Assembly: GCA_003864495.1 (NCBI GenBank)
Contig: ML133412.1
Coordinates: 901,734 to 965,733, forward strand
Length of the DNA: 64,000 nt
Direction of reading: 5' to 3'
From: Nemopilema nomurai
Lineage: Eukaryota > Cnidaria > Scyphozoa > Rhizostomeae > Rhizostomatidae
Under the pieces are notes generated by a model. The model searched no databases. It was not told the DNA's origin and saw nothing but the letters and a program-made list of their open reading frames with translations. Positions 1-9,671 of the stretch are shown piece after piece; position 1 is the first letter of the stretch, and each line of letters begins with the position of its first letter. A program made the translations under genes and the position numbers.

Positions 1-470
1 TATATTCTTTTCGTCTCTGTAGGACTAGCTGAATTTTGAACACAAGGCGCCATTTCATAGTTACCACAAGTCAATTCATTTCGTTCACTGATATCTGATA
101 CCACTGATTTCAAGATGGTCTCTAGCTTTATTGTGCAAACAACATTGGCAATTACGTTGATAGCACTAAGTTATAAAAACCTGTCACACGTTGATTTCAA
201 TTTCAGTCAAATATAACGATGATAATGATTTATAATAGAAGTAATACATTTCAAGGCTTAAGCCCACATGACCAAAGAAACTTTTCCAGATTTTCCGAAT
301 GGTAGCGTAAAATTCTTCTTGCAAGCCACGCCCATATCATATTTAGCTGATCTGTCAACAGCAATCGTATTCTTTTGAGATGCCTCTCCCCTTCGGGTGA
401 AGGTCAGACTTAACTTAGGTAATTTTTGTAAAAGTTTGCTTAAGTAATCGTTTCGCTTTTCCCTTTTTAG
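1..470. other. intron sequence, no feature seen
   Basis: This lies upstream of the first recognisable hydroxylase exon. I found no coding stretch matching the expected preceding part of the catalytic domain, so it is most likely intron. A polypyrimidine tract and AG acceptor end it at 470. Confidence 0.5.
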
Positions 471-521
471 TCACGAAGAAATTCCACATATCACCTATAC
501 AGAGGAGGAAGTCAAAACTTG
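471..521 (+). CDS. PAH: hydroxylase exon a
   Basis: Encodes [16 protein letters not shown] and the first two bases of a Trp codon. Acceptor AG at 469-470; donor GTACGG at 522. The first base completes a codon from an exon outside the window. Confidence 0.85.
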
Positions 522-3500
522 GTACGGTGCCTCTCTGATTTGCAAATTAATATTTGCCAAAACTGGCCAAAGTTTGTTAATGTTCATATAACAAATGTAG
601 TCACGGTTTAAGTGCGCGAAACTTCATCGAAGGTATCGAAAGCTGCTTGTTGTTTATAAGCAAAAACATGTTTGTTTCTCCAAGTATTTTTAATTCAGAG
701 ACGGTAAAAGCAGGGTGAAAAATTTCCGTATTGTGCCATAAATAGATGACTCGATTTCAAGGACATTGGTCTTTCCTGTCTCTGGCCTACAGTTCACGAT
801 GGCATGTTGTGCCGACCAGAACCTGGTAATTTGTACCTGACGTGAAACATAGGGACATGACCTTGCACCTAATATGAAAAGTTGAACAAAAACTTTGTAT
901 CATACGTGAAACATAAGGACATGGCCTTGTACCTAACATAAATAGTTGGACCAAAACCTGATTCTTTATACCAAACATGAAACATAGGTTCATGACCTTG
1001 TACCTAACATAAATAGTTGGACCAAAACCTGGTACTTGATACCAAACATGACACATAGTGTCATGACCTTGTACCTAACATAAATAGTTGGATCATACTT
1101 GGTACATTGTACCTACCTTGAGACGTAGGGTCATGACTCTGTACATAACTTCAAAAGTGGAATAAAAACCTGTTACTTTGTACCTGCCGTGGAAATCAGA
1201 ACAAAATTTTGGAACCATAAAACAAAGGGTACCTGTTACTTAAGGTAAAGGAGTTTGAGCAACTTTGTACTCTGTACCTGACATGAAACAAAAAGATCAT
1301 GGTGCTTGATACGTTCATGTGACAACATGGCTTTTGATAGCTTGCATGAGTGACAGGTATAGATACAGTATTTTGATTTGTGTCCACTAAGTTGTTTTCT
1401 TTTCGAACAGGGGAACAGTTTTCAAGAACCTGACTACTTTGTTTCCAACACATGCTTGCAAAGAACTGAATGCTGCTTTTCCTCTACTTGTCAACGAGTG
1501 TGACTATAGGTAAGGTTTTGCACTACAAGCCTTGTCTCAAATTGCGTCACACTAGGGAACTTAAAGTTGTTTATTTTGTAAAGCAAAGTATTTGCAAATT
1601 GATGGAGGTTCTTCTAATAGCTCTCCTTTCTGTTCTATACTCGCCCCCTTGGCATGCTTTATCTGTTCTATACTCTCCCCCTTGGCATGCTTTATCTGTT
1701 CTATACTCTCCCCCTTGGCATGCTTTATCTGTTCTATACTCTCCCCCTTGGCATGCTTTATCTGTTCTAGACTCGCCCCCTTGGCATGCTTTATCTGTTC
1801 TATACTCTCCCCCTTGGCATGCTTTATCTGTTCTATACTCTCCCCTTGGCATGCTTTATCTGTTCTAATACTCCCCCTTGGCATGCTTTATCTGTTCTAT
1901 ACTCGCCCCTTGGCATGCTTTATCTGTTCTATACTCTCCCCTTGGCATGCTTTATCTGTTCTATACTCTCCCCTTGGCATGCTTTATCTGTTCTATACTC
2001 TCCCCTTGGCATGCTTTATCTGTTCTATACTCGCCCCTTGGCATGCTTTATCTGTTCTATACTCTCCCCCTTGGCATGCTTTATCTGTTCTATACTCTCC
2101 CCCTTGGCATGCTTTATCTGTTCTATATCTCCCCCCTTGGCATGCTTTATCTGTTCTATACTCTCCCCCTTGGCATGCTTTATCTGTTCTATACTCTCCC
2201 CCTTGGCATGCTTTATCTGTTCTATACTCGCCCCCTTGGCATGCTTTATCTGTTCTATACTCTCCCCCTTGGCATGCTTTATCTGTTCTATACTCTCCTT
2301 GGCATGCTGTATCTGTTCTATACTCGCCCCCTTGGCATGCTTTATCTGTTCTATACTCTCCCCTTGGCATGCTTTATCTGTTCTATACTCGCCCCCTTGG
2401 CATGCTTTATCTGTTCTATACTCGCCCCCTTGGCATGCTTTATCTGTTCTATACTCTATCTGACACACCCCTTCCCAGATGCTACTATGCCTTGGCTGTT
2501 GGTTTTAATTACCAGCTTCTAATTGAACAAGCAAACAATGCTTCCCTCTCTCTCTGTGACATAATTTTCTTCTCTAAAATGCCTCAAAAGCCCAAAACAT
2601 GTTTTGAGAAAAGGTGAATTCCGTTAACGACGGTAGAAGCTTTGATTATTAGGCCCTTGAGGATAGTGATTATAAAGTTCTTAGTGATTATAAAATATGG
2701 ACCCTTTTTTGCACTGGCTTTAACCTACAATGACATTGTTCTTTATTTAAATTTTCGAGTGATGTAATATTAAAGATTTTTCTCGAGAACACATGTAGTG
2801 ATGAATATAATTTATTAATAATTCTACTTTTGATGGGTGCCTTTAAGATTACAGGCCCTATCGATATGATGTTAAAGGTGCGAGTAATTTGATAAAACGT
2901 AATTTAGTATTGACCTAAGATTAATTAAGTAGATCAATCAGATTAAATAGAACACGACTAATCAGAGAAGGATTGCTGCAGCCACGAAGAGAAGCATAAT
3001 TGCGATAGTTAATCTTCGAGTTCATTTTTGATTCGCCTAAAATTATAATGATTTTGTATTTCGATTTTGCAGAGAGGAAACCATCCCTCAGCTGAGGAAA
3101 GTCTCCAGATTCTTAAAAAGTAAGAATGCTCAATTCATTGTAGATGCCTATTGACTGTCTTCACATCCCTGCTTGTTATCGCTTGCTATATTCTAAATTG
3201 GACGGAATTTTTTACTTGTATGATACTTGTTGCTGGTAATAGGCTTTAAATATCAAGATATATTTTTAATTATATATGATTAAGAGTTACAGCTATTATT
3301 CTAATGTAGCCGATAAAAGTGATATATTTGCTATATAATGTACAAGATTTTTTTGTGCTGCATTTGTTTGCTGTTTAATTTATGTTCTTCTGATTTAGGC
3401 CAACAATTAACTGTTGTTATTTGTAATATTGGCAGATCTGTGTTTTGTTTTAAGCACTTTTTAATTTCCGCAGGAAAGACTGGTTTTACATTGCGACCAG

Positions 3501-6500
3501 TTGCTGGGCTTCTTTCCTCCAGGGATTTCCTGGCTGGTCTGGCTTTTCGTGTGTTTCATTCCACACAATACATTAGACATTCCTCAGTCCCCATGTACAC
3601 CCCAGAGCCGTAAGTACTCCTCTACTGAATTGTCACTAGGCTGTTCCTCGGCCGTGTACAAGACTCCAGGTGTAAGGGTCTTTAGCACTAGTATAGATTC
3701 GTACGTCATAAGAAATATAGATAGATCAGGGATAGAGCCAGGGTTACGGTTAGAGTTAGAGTGAGAATTGGTGTTAGAGTTAGAGTTAGGGTAAGGTTGA
3801 AGATTAGGGTGATGTGAACGCACCAATCTATACTATGGCCGAGTCTTGAATTTAATTGAAGTCGATCCCGCTTTGTAGAGGATATTTCACCATTTCAGTG
3901 TTTCTAGCTTGCATGACAGCAAATCATCATGTTCACTTTCAGTTACATGAGATGTTTTGAAACCCCCCCTATCTTGTTATTCATCTTTCAAGTGAGTCTT
4001 TGATCGGGTTTTGTTCAAGTAGGCAACCTTATCCCACCTTACCTTACTCCACCTTAGCTTACCCCTCCGCATTTCATGTACCGTTGATGCAAACATCTGA
4101 TGTTCTGAAAGCCTAAAGAAACCCGATATCCACCCTTTCAATAGCTATTGTGAAAGAGAGGTATTCAGGATTAATCATCTTTTATATGTACTGTTTATAC
4201 TAGTGAATTATTGCATTTACTGTAATTCTAAGGCCAATTACTGTAATTCTACTGTAATTCTAATTGTAATTCTCTGTAATTATGGCATTACAGTTATTGA
4301 CTGCGACTTTGTATAGTGTCAAGGTAAATGTGCATTCGAAATTCAACAGATATAACTGTTATTCGAATATCACTGTTATTCGTGATTCTTCAAGAATCTC
4401 GAAGTAGCTATGCAGCCTCTATTCCACGCCGCATTGGCAGGTAAGGCATTCAACCAGCTCTTAAAACAGAGATGTTGAGTAAAGTGCACGCTCTCTCCGA
4501 GATGTTGAGTAAAGTGCACGCTCTCTCCGAGATGTTGAGTAAAGTGCACGCTCTCTCCGAGATGTTGAGTAAAGTGCACGCTCTCTCCGAGATGTTGAGT
4601 AAAGTGCACGCTCTCTCCTTATTATTCATAAGAAACCTTTATTGTAGTGACGTTTGCCATGAACTTATTGGTCACGTGCCCCTGTTTGCTGATCCAGAGT
4701 TTGCAAGATTTTCTCAGGTGAGAACCCCCTAGGAGATTCCCAGCTATGACGTCAAAATTTTTGTTTCATTTAGGTACATACGCGACAGGACAGCGTTCAA
4801 CTCATACGCAGTCATTTTATTTCAGACCTTATTCAGTTTTATTCTTACTCTTTGAACCAACTAGAAAAGCAATAATCTGCCTTTGCACTTCACCTTATTC
4901 TGCTAGAAGTTTTCAATACTGCTTTTTCCAAATCATGGATTAAAGTTCTATACATAGACTATTTTGACTCACTTCAGTGACTACTGTATAAGTGAATATT
5001 GTGACGTAATTAGTTCCGCGACTACCGCATTCTATTTAGGGGCTATTGAAACCTTTCTTTATTGGGTAAAGGCTGCGTGTATTATTAAATATTTTGCCAC
5101 TCTGCTTATTACGAGTAAAGAGTTTATTCATTTTAATGGTTCACAAGCGTCAAATATTGTTTATTAAATTCTTCGGCACCCTACTTAGGTGCAATTCTGT
5201 CCTATCTGTGGATGTCGGCAACCGTGCTACACGGCGATATACAGGCGTCTGCCTGGTTGGGCGTCTTTTCAAACGAGTCATTCAATTTGACACTAATTAG
5301 ATTGGGCGTTTATTTGACCGTCCGTGAATTGAATGGGGCGCTTATTTGATTGGGAGTTACTTGGTTGAGCATGTATTGGATATGGTGCCTATTTAACTGC
5401 GCGCTTATTTGATCGGGCGCTTATTGGACGCCGAAAGACCTCTAGGCGTTACTTTGATAATGACAAAATTGTTTAGGGTGCAAAATTAAAAACCTGTGAT
5501 TGGCAACAGGGTTTTTATACGAATTTGTTACGAATTCAGGCAGTAGGATTTAATTAGAAATCATTGTAATGAGATGATTGATTCACAGATGATTGACAAT
5601 TTTTTGTACTCTTTTTAGGAGATTGGCTTGTTATCTCTTGGGTTGTCGGACGAGTGGATCACGAAGCTGGCTACGGTATTCATAATTCAAATCTATTGAT
5701 TTTACATCAATTACGATCCATCCGAAACTTAGTTTATGAAGTGTTTCATCTGTGTTCCACCATCTCTGCATATTATTGCTGTCCAAATCCTTACTCACTG
5801 AAAATTTCTAATTCAAAAGAGGCTTGGAGTCTGAATTAACTTACTATTTCCAATCAAAAGTTCTACGTTCAAGTCAATCAATCAAGTTTTGCATTTATCG
5901 TTCTACTAAGAAAGTGCTTCGCTTTTCTACAATCCATCCCAGAACGTCTAGCTAAGCTGGAGATTCAAATTTACATTTCATACCTGAATGTCCAAGGACA
6001 TATACTGTTTTTAAGCCATTCCTATGTGGCAGAAGAAGACAAGACGGATTCATTATTGATTCTACTTTGCTGTTTCAAATTAGGGGAATTCTTTATTCGG
6101 TGTTTATAATTGTATACAATGCCTTTGAGAAGCAATGGTAATTTATTTGTCTTTGGATATTGCAGAAGTTGATGAACCCCTATCAGAATTTGAAGATTGA
6201 CTTTATACCCGTGTGAGGCTAGCTCTCAATTGTTCACTCTCATCAGGACCCAGTTAATGTGTGCAGTTTAAAGCGCGCAGTATAAGTGAAAATCTTTGCC
6301 TTATTTTCTAGTTGTATTGGTTTACTGTTGAGTTTGGCTTGTGCAGACAACAGGGCGAGATCAAAGCTTATGGGGCTGGGATTTTGTCATCTTTTGGAGA
6401 GCTGCAGGTAATCCTTAATTTATCGTATCATCTGTTTTGTTCCGTGAAGTGTATGTTTTTGGTCTGTGACGCAGGCTAATCATCTGTGTGGTATGCAGAA

Positions 6501-9500
6501 ATATGTGGCGTAGAATCGATGGCGTTTGTGTTACCATGAAAGCATATAAAAATCATTCGCCAGTAGTCTTTCAGCTATAAGTCGTTTGCAGGTCATGTGA
6601 TGAGCAAAGCTGCCAAGAGATAGTGACACGGCCATCTTGGAGCAGACTCTTATAACAACAACAACAATAACAACAACATCAACAACAACAACAGCAACAA
6701 CATCAACAACAATGTAGGGCTTGAGAAATTTGGGAGACTTTCGCAGCAATATTTAAAAGCAACCCAAGCTAATAACGACTATGATAAAGGTGTTACCCTA
6801 AGAAAGCTAAAAAAGGCTTGCTACATGTTAAAATGTTTTCTTAAGTTTTTTGATCTTATTCAAGCTGATATTGAACTAGCAAGTCACAAAACATTTTACC
6901 TTAATCTGGGCAACTTGTTATTTGACATTCGGGACTTCAAACCTAAGCCGGTGGAAAGTCTTTACAGAGCTCTCTATCAAGACACTTCGTAACCAACAGA
7001 ACGGCTCTTTTATTTCACGCTACATCGTTTGTTTTTTGTATGGTCAGTCTGGCCACAGCTTTGTAAGTTAAGTTTTCTCCTTCCACCCATATGAATATTT
7101 TGTGTGCCAATCCCTTTTTCATCCGCCTTTTCTTGCTGTAGCTATAGTTGCCATTTCTGTCACTTTGTTTTTTCATCATCAGCGCAGTGTGGCCTTTCTA
7201 TTTCAATTGTTTTCTTTCTCAAATTCTATGCTGTGTTTTATTTTCCTTTTTTGCCTGTTTTCAAGACAGTTACTGAATTCGTTTTATTTAGAAACAACGT
7301 CTTGTTCCTCACATCCTGATGAAATTATCGTCTTGACTACAGAAGCCGGAATTTTTTTCACTAGAGTGGCATCGATGTCAAGATGGCCTCTAATCTATTC
7401 AAACATCAACAGAACAATTAAAATCAATAAGATGTTGCCTACAAATTTCCGGACTGCCAATTATTTGCATAGCTGTCATATTCCATTGTTATTTTTGTCA
7501 TGATTCGAATGCTATTGTACCTATGACCATTTGTTTCAAAAGCACAGCCACTTAGCCATGCCTGCTAGGAGGCGGACCTCGTACTGGAAAACGTTTAAGC
7601 AGCTGTAGCATTTTACAGTAGCTGTAGCAATGGCTGTAGCAGTTTCGATGATGCTTTTTGAAACAATAAAATTTATCTTTATAGACCAAACTAAAACATT
7701 AATAGCCCTTATGAATAATAAAAGCTCAATTTTTCAATTTCCAGTTAACTGGCTTAGATTGATCTTTCTGATTAAGCAGTGCGTAAACTCAACTGTTACT
7801 TATAAAAGTATACCTTGATCTGACATCATCACCTGTGTTTTCATTAATTGTGATATCGCCATATACTTACGTGACGTCATCACCTGTGTTTTCATTAATT
7901 GTGATATCGCCATATACTTACGTGACGTCATCACCTGTGTTTTCATTAATTGTGATATCGCCATATACTTACGTGACGTCATCACCTGTGTTTTCATTAA
8001 TTGTGATATCGCCATATACTTACGTGACGTCATCACCTGTGTTTTCATTAATTGTGATATCGCCATATACTTACGTGACGTCATCACCTGTGTTTTCATT
8101 AATTGTGATATCGCCATATACTTACGTGACGTCATCACCTGTGTTTTCATTAATTGTGATATCGCCATTTACTTACGTGACGTCATCACCAGTGTTTTCA
8201 TTAATTGTGATATCGCCATATACTTACGTGACGTCATCACCTGTGTTTTCATTAATTGTGATATCGCCATTTACTTACGTGACGTCATCACCAGTGTTTT
8301 CATTAATTGTGATATCGCCATATACTTACGTGACGTCATCACCTGTGTTTTCATTAATTGTGATATCGCCATATACTTACGTGACGTCATCACCTGTGTT
8401 TTCACTAGTTGTCATATCGCCATATACTTACGTGACGTCATTAGCTGTGTTTCTTCTTTGCAGTATTCCATTGAGAGCAATGAGTGCGACAGGCGATCAT
8501 TCGACCCAGAGAAAACCTGTGTCCAAGAGTACCCAATAACCAAATACCAACCGGTCTACTTTGTGGCTGACAGTTTTAATGACGCCAAGGATAAATTGAG
8601 GTGAAGATTTTCTCTCTCATTCTATTTGGGGTGTTCTGAGTAATTCAGGGCTTCGTATCCAGGTGCTTTTCTACTTGAAGCAAACGCAGCATGAACTACC
8701 ATCTTTTGTAACCCGAATACATATTCTTTTCCACAAACTATCTTTAACGCAGTTTAACGCCTTTTGCAGTTTTAGCATTTTTATCCCTCGTGAAGATTGC
8801 ACCTTTTAGTCCAACCACAAAATTGCAGTGCGTTATTTTTGCAAATATTCAGCCTTTTGATTGATAGTTATGCACTTTCATTTCTTTATGACTTCTTTAA
8901 ACAAATTCCTGCTTTCTTGTAACCAATTTCATTCTGATTCTGTAATCTAATGCTTTGCGGAAAAACTATTTCCAAAATGTTTGATCTTTAAAAATTTACA
9001 ATCAAAGATAATGTTTTATGCTAGAAAATAGATTTCAAAGAGGTACTAATTCATTTTCTAGGAAAGCTTTCAAAAATTAATTTTGTTTTTATTCTTTTAT
9101 ACGGTCCATCTTTTAGTCCACCTCTCTCGTATCTTGAACAGATATTCTTTCCAGAAAATCTCCTTATACCAGTGTTTTCTAATTTCTATAATGTGGAAAA
9201 ACAAGTGCTTTAAGTATGCAGAAATTAACATTGTCAGTTGTTTCGTGCTATTCTGAAGTTTTGTACTGGGAAACATCCAGTTCCTATCAAGCTCCAGTTA
9301 CTTGTATGATCATCCCCTGTTACGTCACCCCTACGACTTTTGCAGTAAGTGCTTTTCATCTAATATCAACAAAGTTTTGTCAAACAGCTACACCTGTAGT
9401 GGCTAATCGTGTTTCATCAGCCGTCAATATAGAGTATGCTGATTAACCTATGTAAATGTAAATGTTCCCCATGCGATTATTCTTGTCCCTTAACAGTTGA

Positions 9501-9671
9501 ATGCCTTTCAGGTCCTGGGCCTCCCGCATCCCAAGGCCATTTCATGTTCACTACAACCCTTACACGGAATCAGTGGAAGTGATCGAGACGAAGGAGCAAC
9601 TGGTTGAAGTCATATCCGACCTCAAATCACAACTTGGCAACCTTTTGGATGTCGCCAGCCACATGAGTTAG
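471..9671 (+). CDS. PAH: aromatic amino acid hydroxylase, phenylalanine hydroxylase-like (3' nine exons)
   Basis: This is a tetrahydrobiopterin- and iron-dependent hydroxylase, cytosolic, with phenylalanine to tyrosine the most likely reaction. Coding exons, all GT-AG: 471-521, 1411-1509, 3073-3119, 3474-3609, 4648-4717, 5619-5675, 6312-6407, 8464-8600 and 9512-9671 (stop TAG). The phases join without a break to give 283 residues plus one partial codon, about the length of the human PAH region from residue 170 to the end. Visible hallmarks are [19 protein letters not shown], the iron-binding HELIGH (His codons at 4658 and 4673), the third iron ligand Glu in TVEFGL (6330), AYGAG, and the C-terminal [12 protein letters not shown] and IPRPF motifs. 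The tail is long enough for the tetramerisation helix. [20 protein letters not shown] and SFNDAK favour PAH over tyrosine or tryptophan hydroxylase, but substrate cannot be proven from sequence alone. The N-terminal regulatory domain is outside the window. Confidence 0.92.
522..1410. other. intron with diverged 71-bp repeat
   Basis: Intron between hydroxylase exons a and b. The left part shows nothing recognisable; from about 800 it is filled by the 71-bp repeat listed separately. Confidence 0.7.
800..1340. repeat. diverged tandem repeat, about 71-bp period
   Basis: Degenerate copies share CATGACCTTGTACCTAACAT and an AACCTGGTACTTGATACC-like stretch. The CATGACC-type motif falls at 855, 920, 991, 1062 and 1132, spacings of 65, 71, 71 and 70 bp. 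Copies decay further toward 1340. Confidence 0.85.
1411..1509 (+). CDS. PAH: hydroxylase exon b
   Basis: Encodes [20 protein letters not shown] and the following 12 residues of the catalytic domain. Acceptor AACAG, donor GTAAGG at 1510. It matches the family segment after the conserved Trp. Confidence 0.9.
1630..2457. repeat. 33-bp minisatellite with GCATGC core, about 25 copies
   Basis: Intronic. The unit is CTGTTCTATACTCTCCCCC followed by TTGGCATGCTTTAT. I count 25 GGCATGC occurrences. Most copies are 31-33 bp; length differences come mainly from the C-run, and one copy is shorter near 2296. Because 33 is a multiple of three, both strands show long artificial open frames. Confidence 0.97.
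2458..3072. other. remainder of hydroxylase intron, nothing seen
   Basis: AT-rich unique-looking sequence between the 33-bp minisatellite and the next exon. No coding, RNA or repeat signal recognised. Confidence 0.6.
3073..3119 (+). CDS. PAH: hydroxylase exon c
   Basis: Encodes [15 protein letters not shown], the family's IPQL...V..FL segment. Acceptor TTTGCAG, donor GTAAGA at 3120. Phases match both neighbouring exons. Confidence 0.88.
3474..3609 (+). CDS. PAH: hydroxylase exon d (pterin-binding region)
   Basis: Contains [34 protein letters not shown] and PMYTPEP. These line the pterin and amino acid pocket in the family. Donor GTAAGT at 3610. Confidence 0.95.
3738..3812. repeat. degenerate (GTTAGR)n, interstitial telomere-like repeat
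   Basis: About 75 bp of imperfect GTTAGG, GTTAGA and GGTTAC hexamers inside an intron. They resemble the metazoan telomere repeat TTAGGG but are heavily decayed. Confidence 0.6.
4204..4288. repeat. short imperfect repeat of ACTGTAATTCT
   Basis: Four to five irregular copies of ACTGTAATTCT or TTGTAATTCT in the intron before the iron-ligand exon. Low-complexity AT-rich sequence. Confidence 0.6.
4471..4618. repeat. 30-bp minisatellite, five perfect copies
   Basis: The unit begins GATGTTGAGTAAAGTGCACG and ends CTCTCTCCGA. Four identical full copies are followed by a fifth lacking the last two bases. It ends 29 bp before the acceptor-exon junction of the exon carrying the iron-binding histidines. 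Confidence 0.97.
4648..4717 (+). CDS. PAH: hydroxylase exon e (iron ligands HELIGH)
   Basis: Encodes [18 protein letters not shown] followed by ARFSQ. The His codons at 4658-4660 and 4673-4675 are the two histidine ligands of the active-site iron. Donor GTGAGA at 4718. Confidence 0.96.
4718..5618. other. intron, nothing beyond one low-grade repeat
   Basis: No gene signal seen. The only structure is the diverged GGGCGCTTATTTGAT-type repeat at about 5285-5435. Confidence 0.6.
5285..5435. repeat. diverged repeat of GGGCGCTTATTTGAT type
   Basis: Irregularly spaced variants of GGGCGCTTATTTGATTGGG, 20-35 bp apart. These are probably relics of an old minisatellite. Confidence 0.5.
5619..5675 (+). 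CDS. PAH: hydroxylase exon f
   Basis: Encodes [19 protein letters not shown], 19 codons in phase 0. It matches the segment after FSQ in all family members. Acceptor TTTTTAG, donor GTATTC. Confidence 0.92.
5676..6311. other. intron, nothing seen
   Basis: No repeat or coding signal recognised between exons f and g. Confidence 0.6.
6312..6407 (+). CDS. PAH: hydroxylase exon g (Glu iron ligand)
   Basis: Encodes [18 protein letters not shown] followed by [14 protein letters not shown]. The GAG at 6330-6332 is the third iron ligand, so the 2-His-1-Glu site is complete. Acceptor TTCTAG, donor GTAATC. Confidence 0.96.
6654..6713. repeat. (AAC)n microsatellite
   Basis: About 60 bp of AAC triplets interrupted by ATC, AGC and AAT triplets, inside the intron between exons g and h. 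Confidence 0.95.
7822..8447. repeat. 51-bp minisatellite with one CRE octamer per unit, about 12 copies
   Basis: The unit reads CATCACCTGTGTTTTCATTA, then ATTGTGATATCGCCATATAC, then TTACGTGACGT. The octamer TGACGTCA occurs at 7872, 7923, 7974, 8025, 8076, 8127, 8178, 8229, 8280, 8331, 8382 and 8433, exactly 51 bp apart with no indels. Only a few point differences separate copies (for example CATTTACTT in two units). The first unit has TGACATCA instead. The array ends about 16 bp before the acceptor of exon h. Intronic. Confidence 0.98.
8464..8600 (+). CDS. PAH: hydroxylase exon h
   Basis: Encodes [19 protein letters not shown] through [15 protein letters not shown] and two bases of the next Arg codon. 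Acceptor TTTGCAG, donor GTGAAG at 8601. Confidence 0.94.
8601..9511. other. intron; contains one member of a diverged dispersed repeat
   Basis: Mostly unremarkable AT-rich sequence. Bases about 9208-9276 resemble 11420-11485 (see findings). Confidence 0.5.
9512..9671 (+). CDS. PAH: hydroxylase last exon (C-terminus and stop)
   Basis: Encodes [20 protein letters not shown], then [10 protein letters not shown] and a C-terminal helix ending ASHMS, followed by TAG at 9669-9671. Length and helix match the family's tetramerisation tail. Confidence 0.94.

Noticed and set aside
1470..2617. Long open frames on both strands over the 33-bp repeat
   Set aside because: They consist of an 11-residue translation of the minisatellite repeated over and over, appear in several frames at once, and lie in an intron.
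4376..4732. Short open frames over the 30-bp repeat
   Set aside because: Same artefact of a period divisible by three. Only the exon at 4648-4717 has family support.
7822..8447. CRISPR-like array
   Set aside because: Copies are contiguous with no unique spacers, and the context is an animal gene intron.
7800..8539. Long open frames over the 51-bp repeat
   Set aside because: The period is a multiple of three, so stop-free frames are automatic. The downstream exon is read in a different frame.
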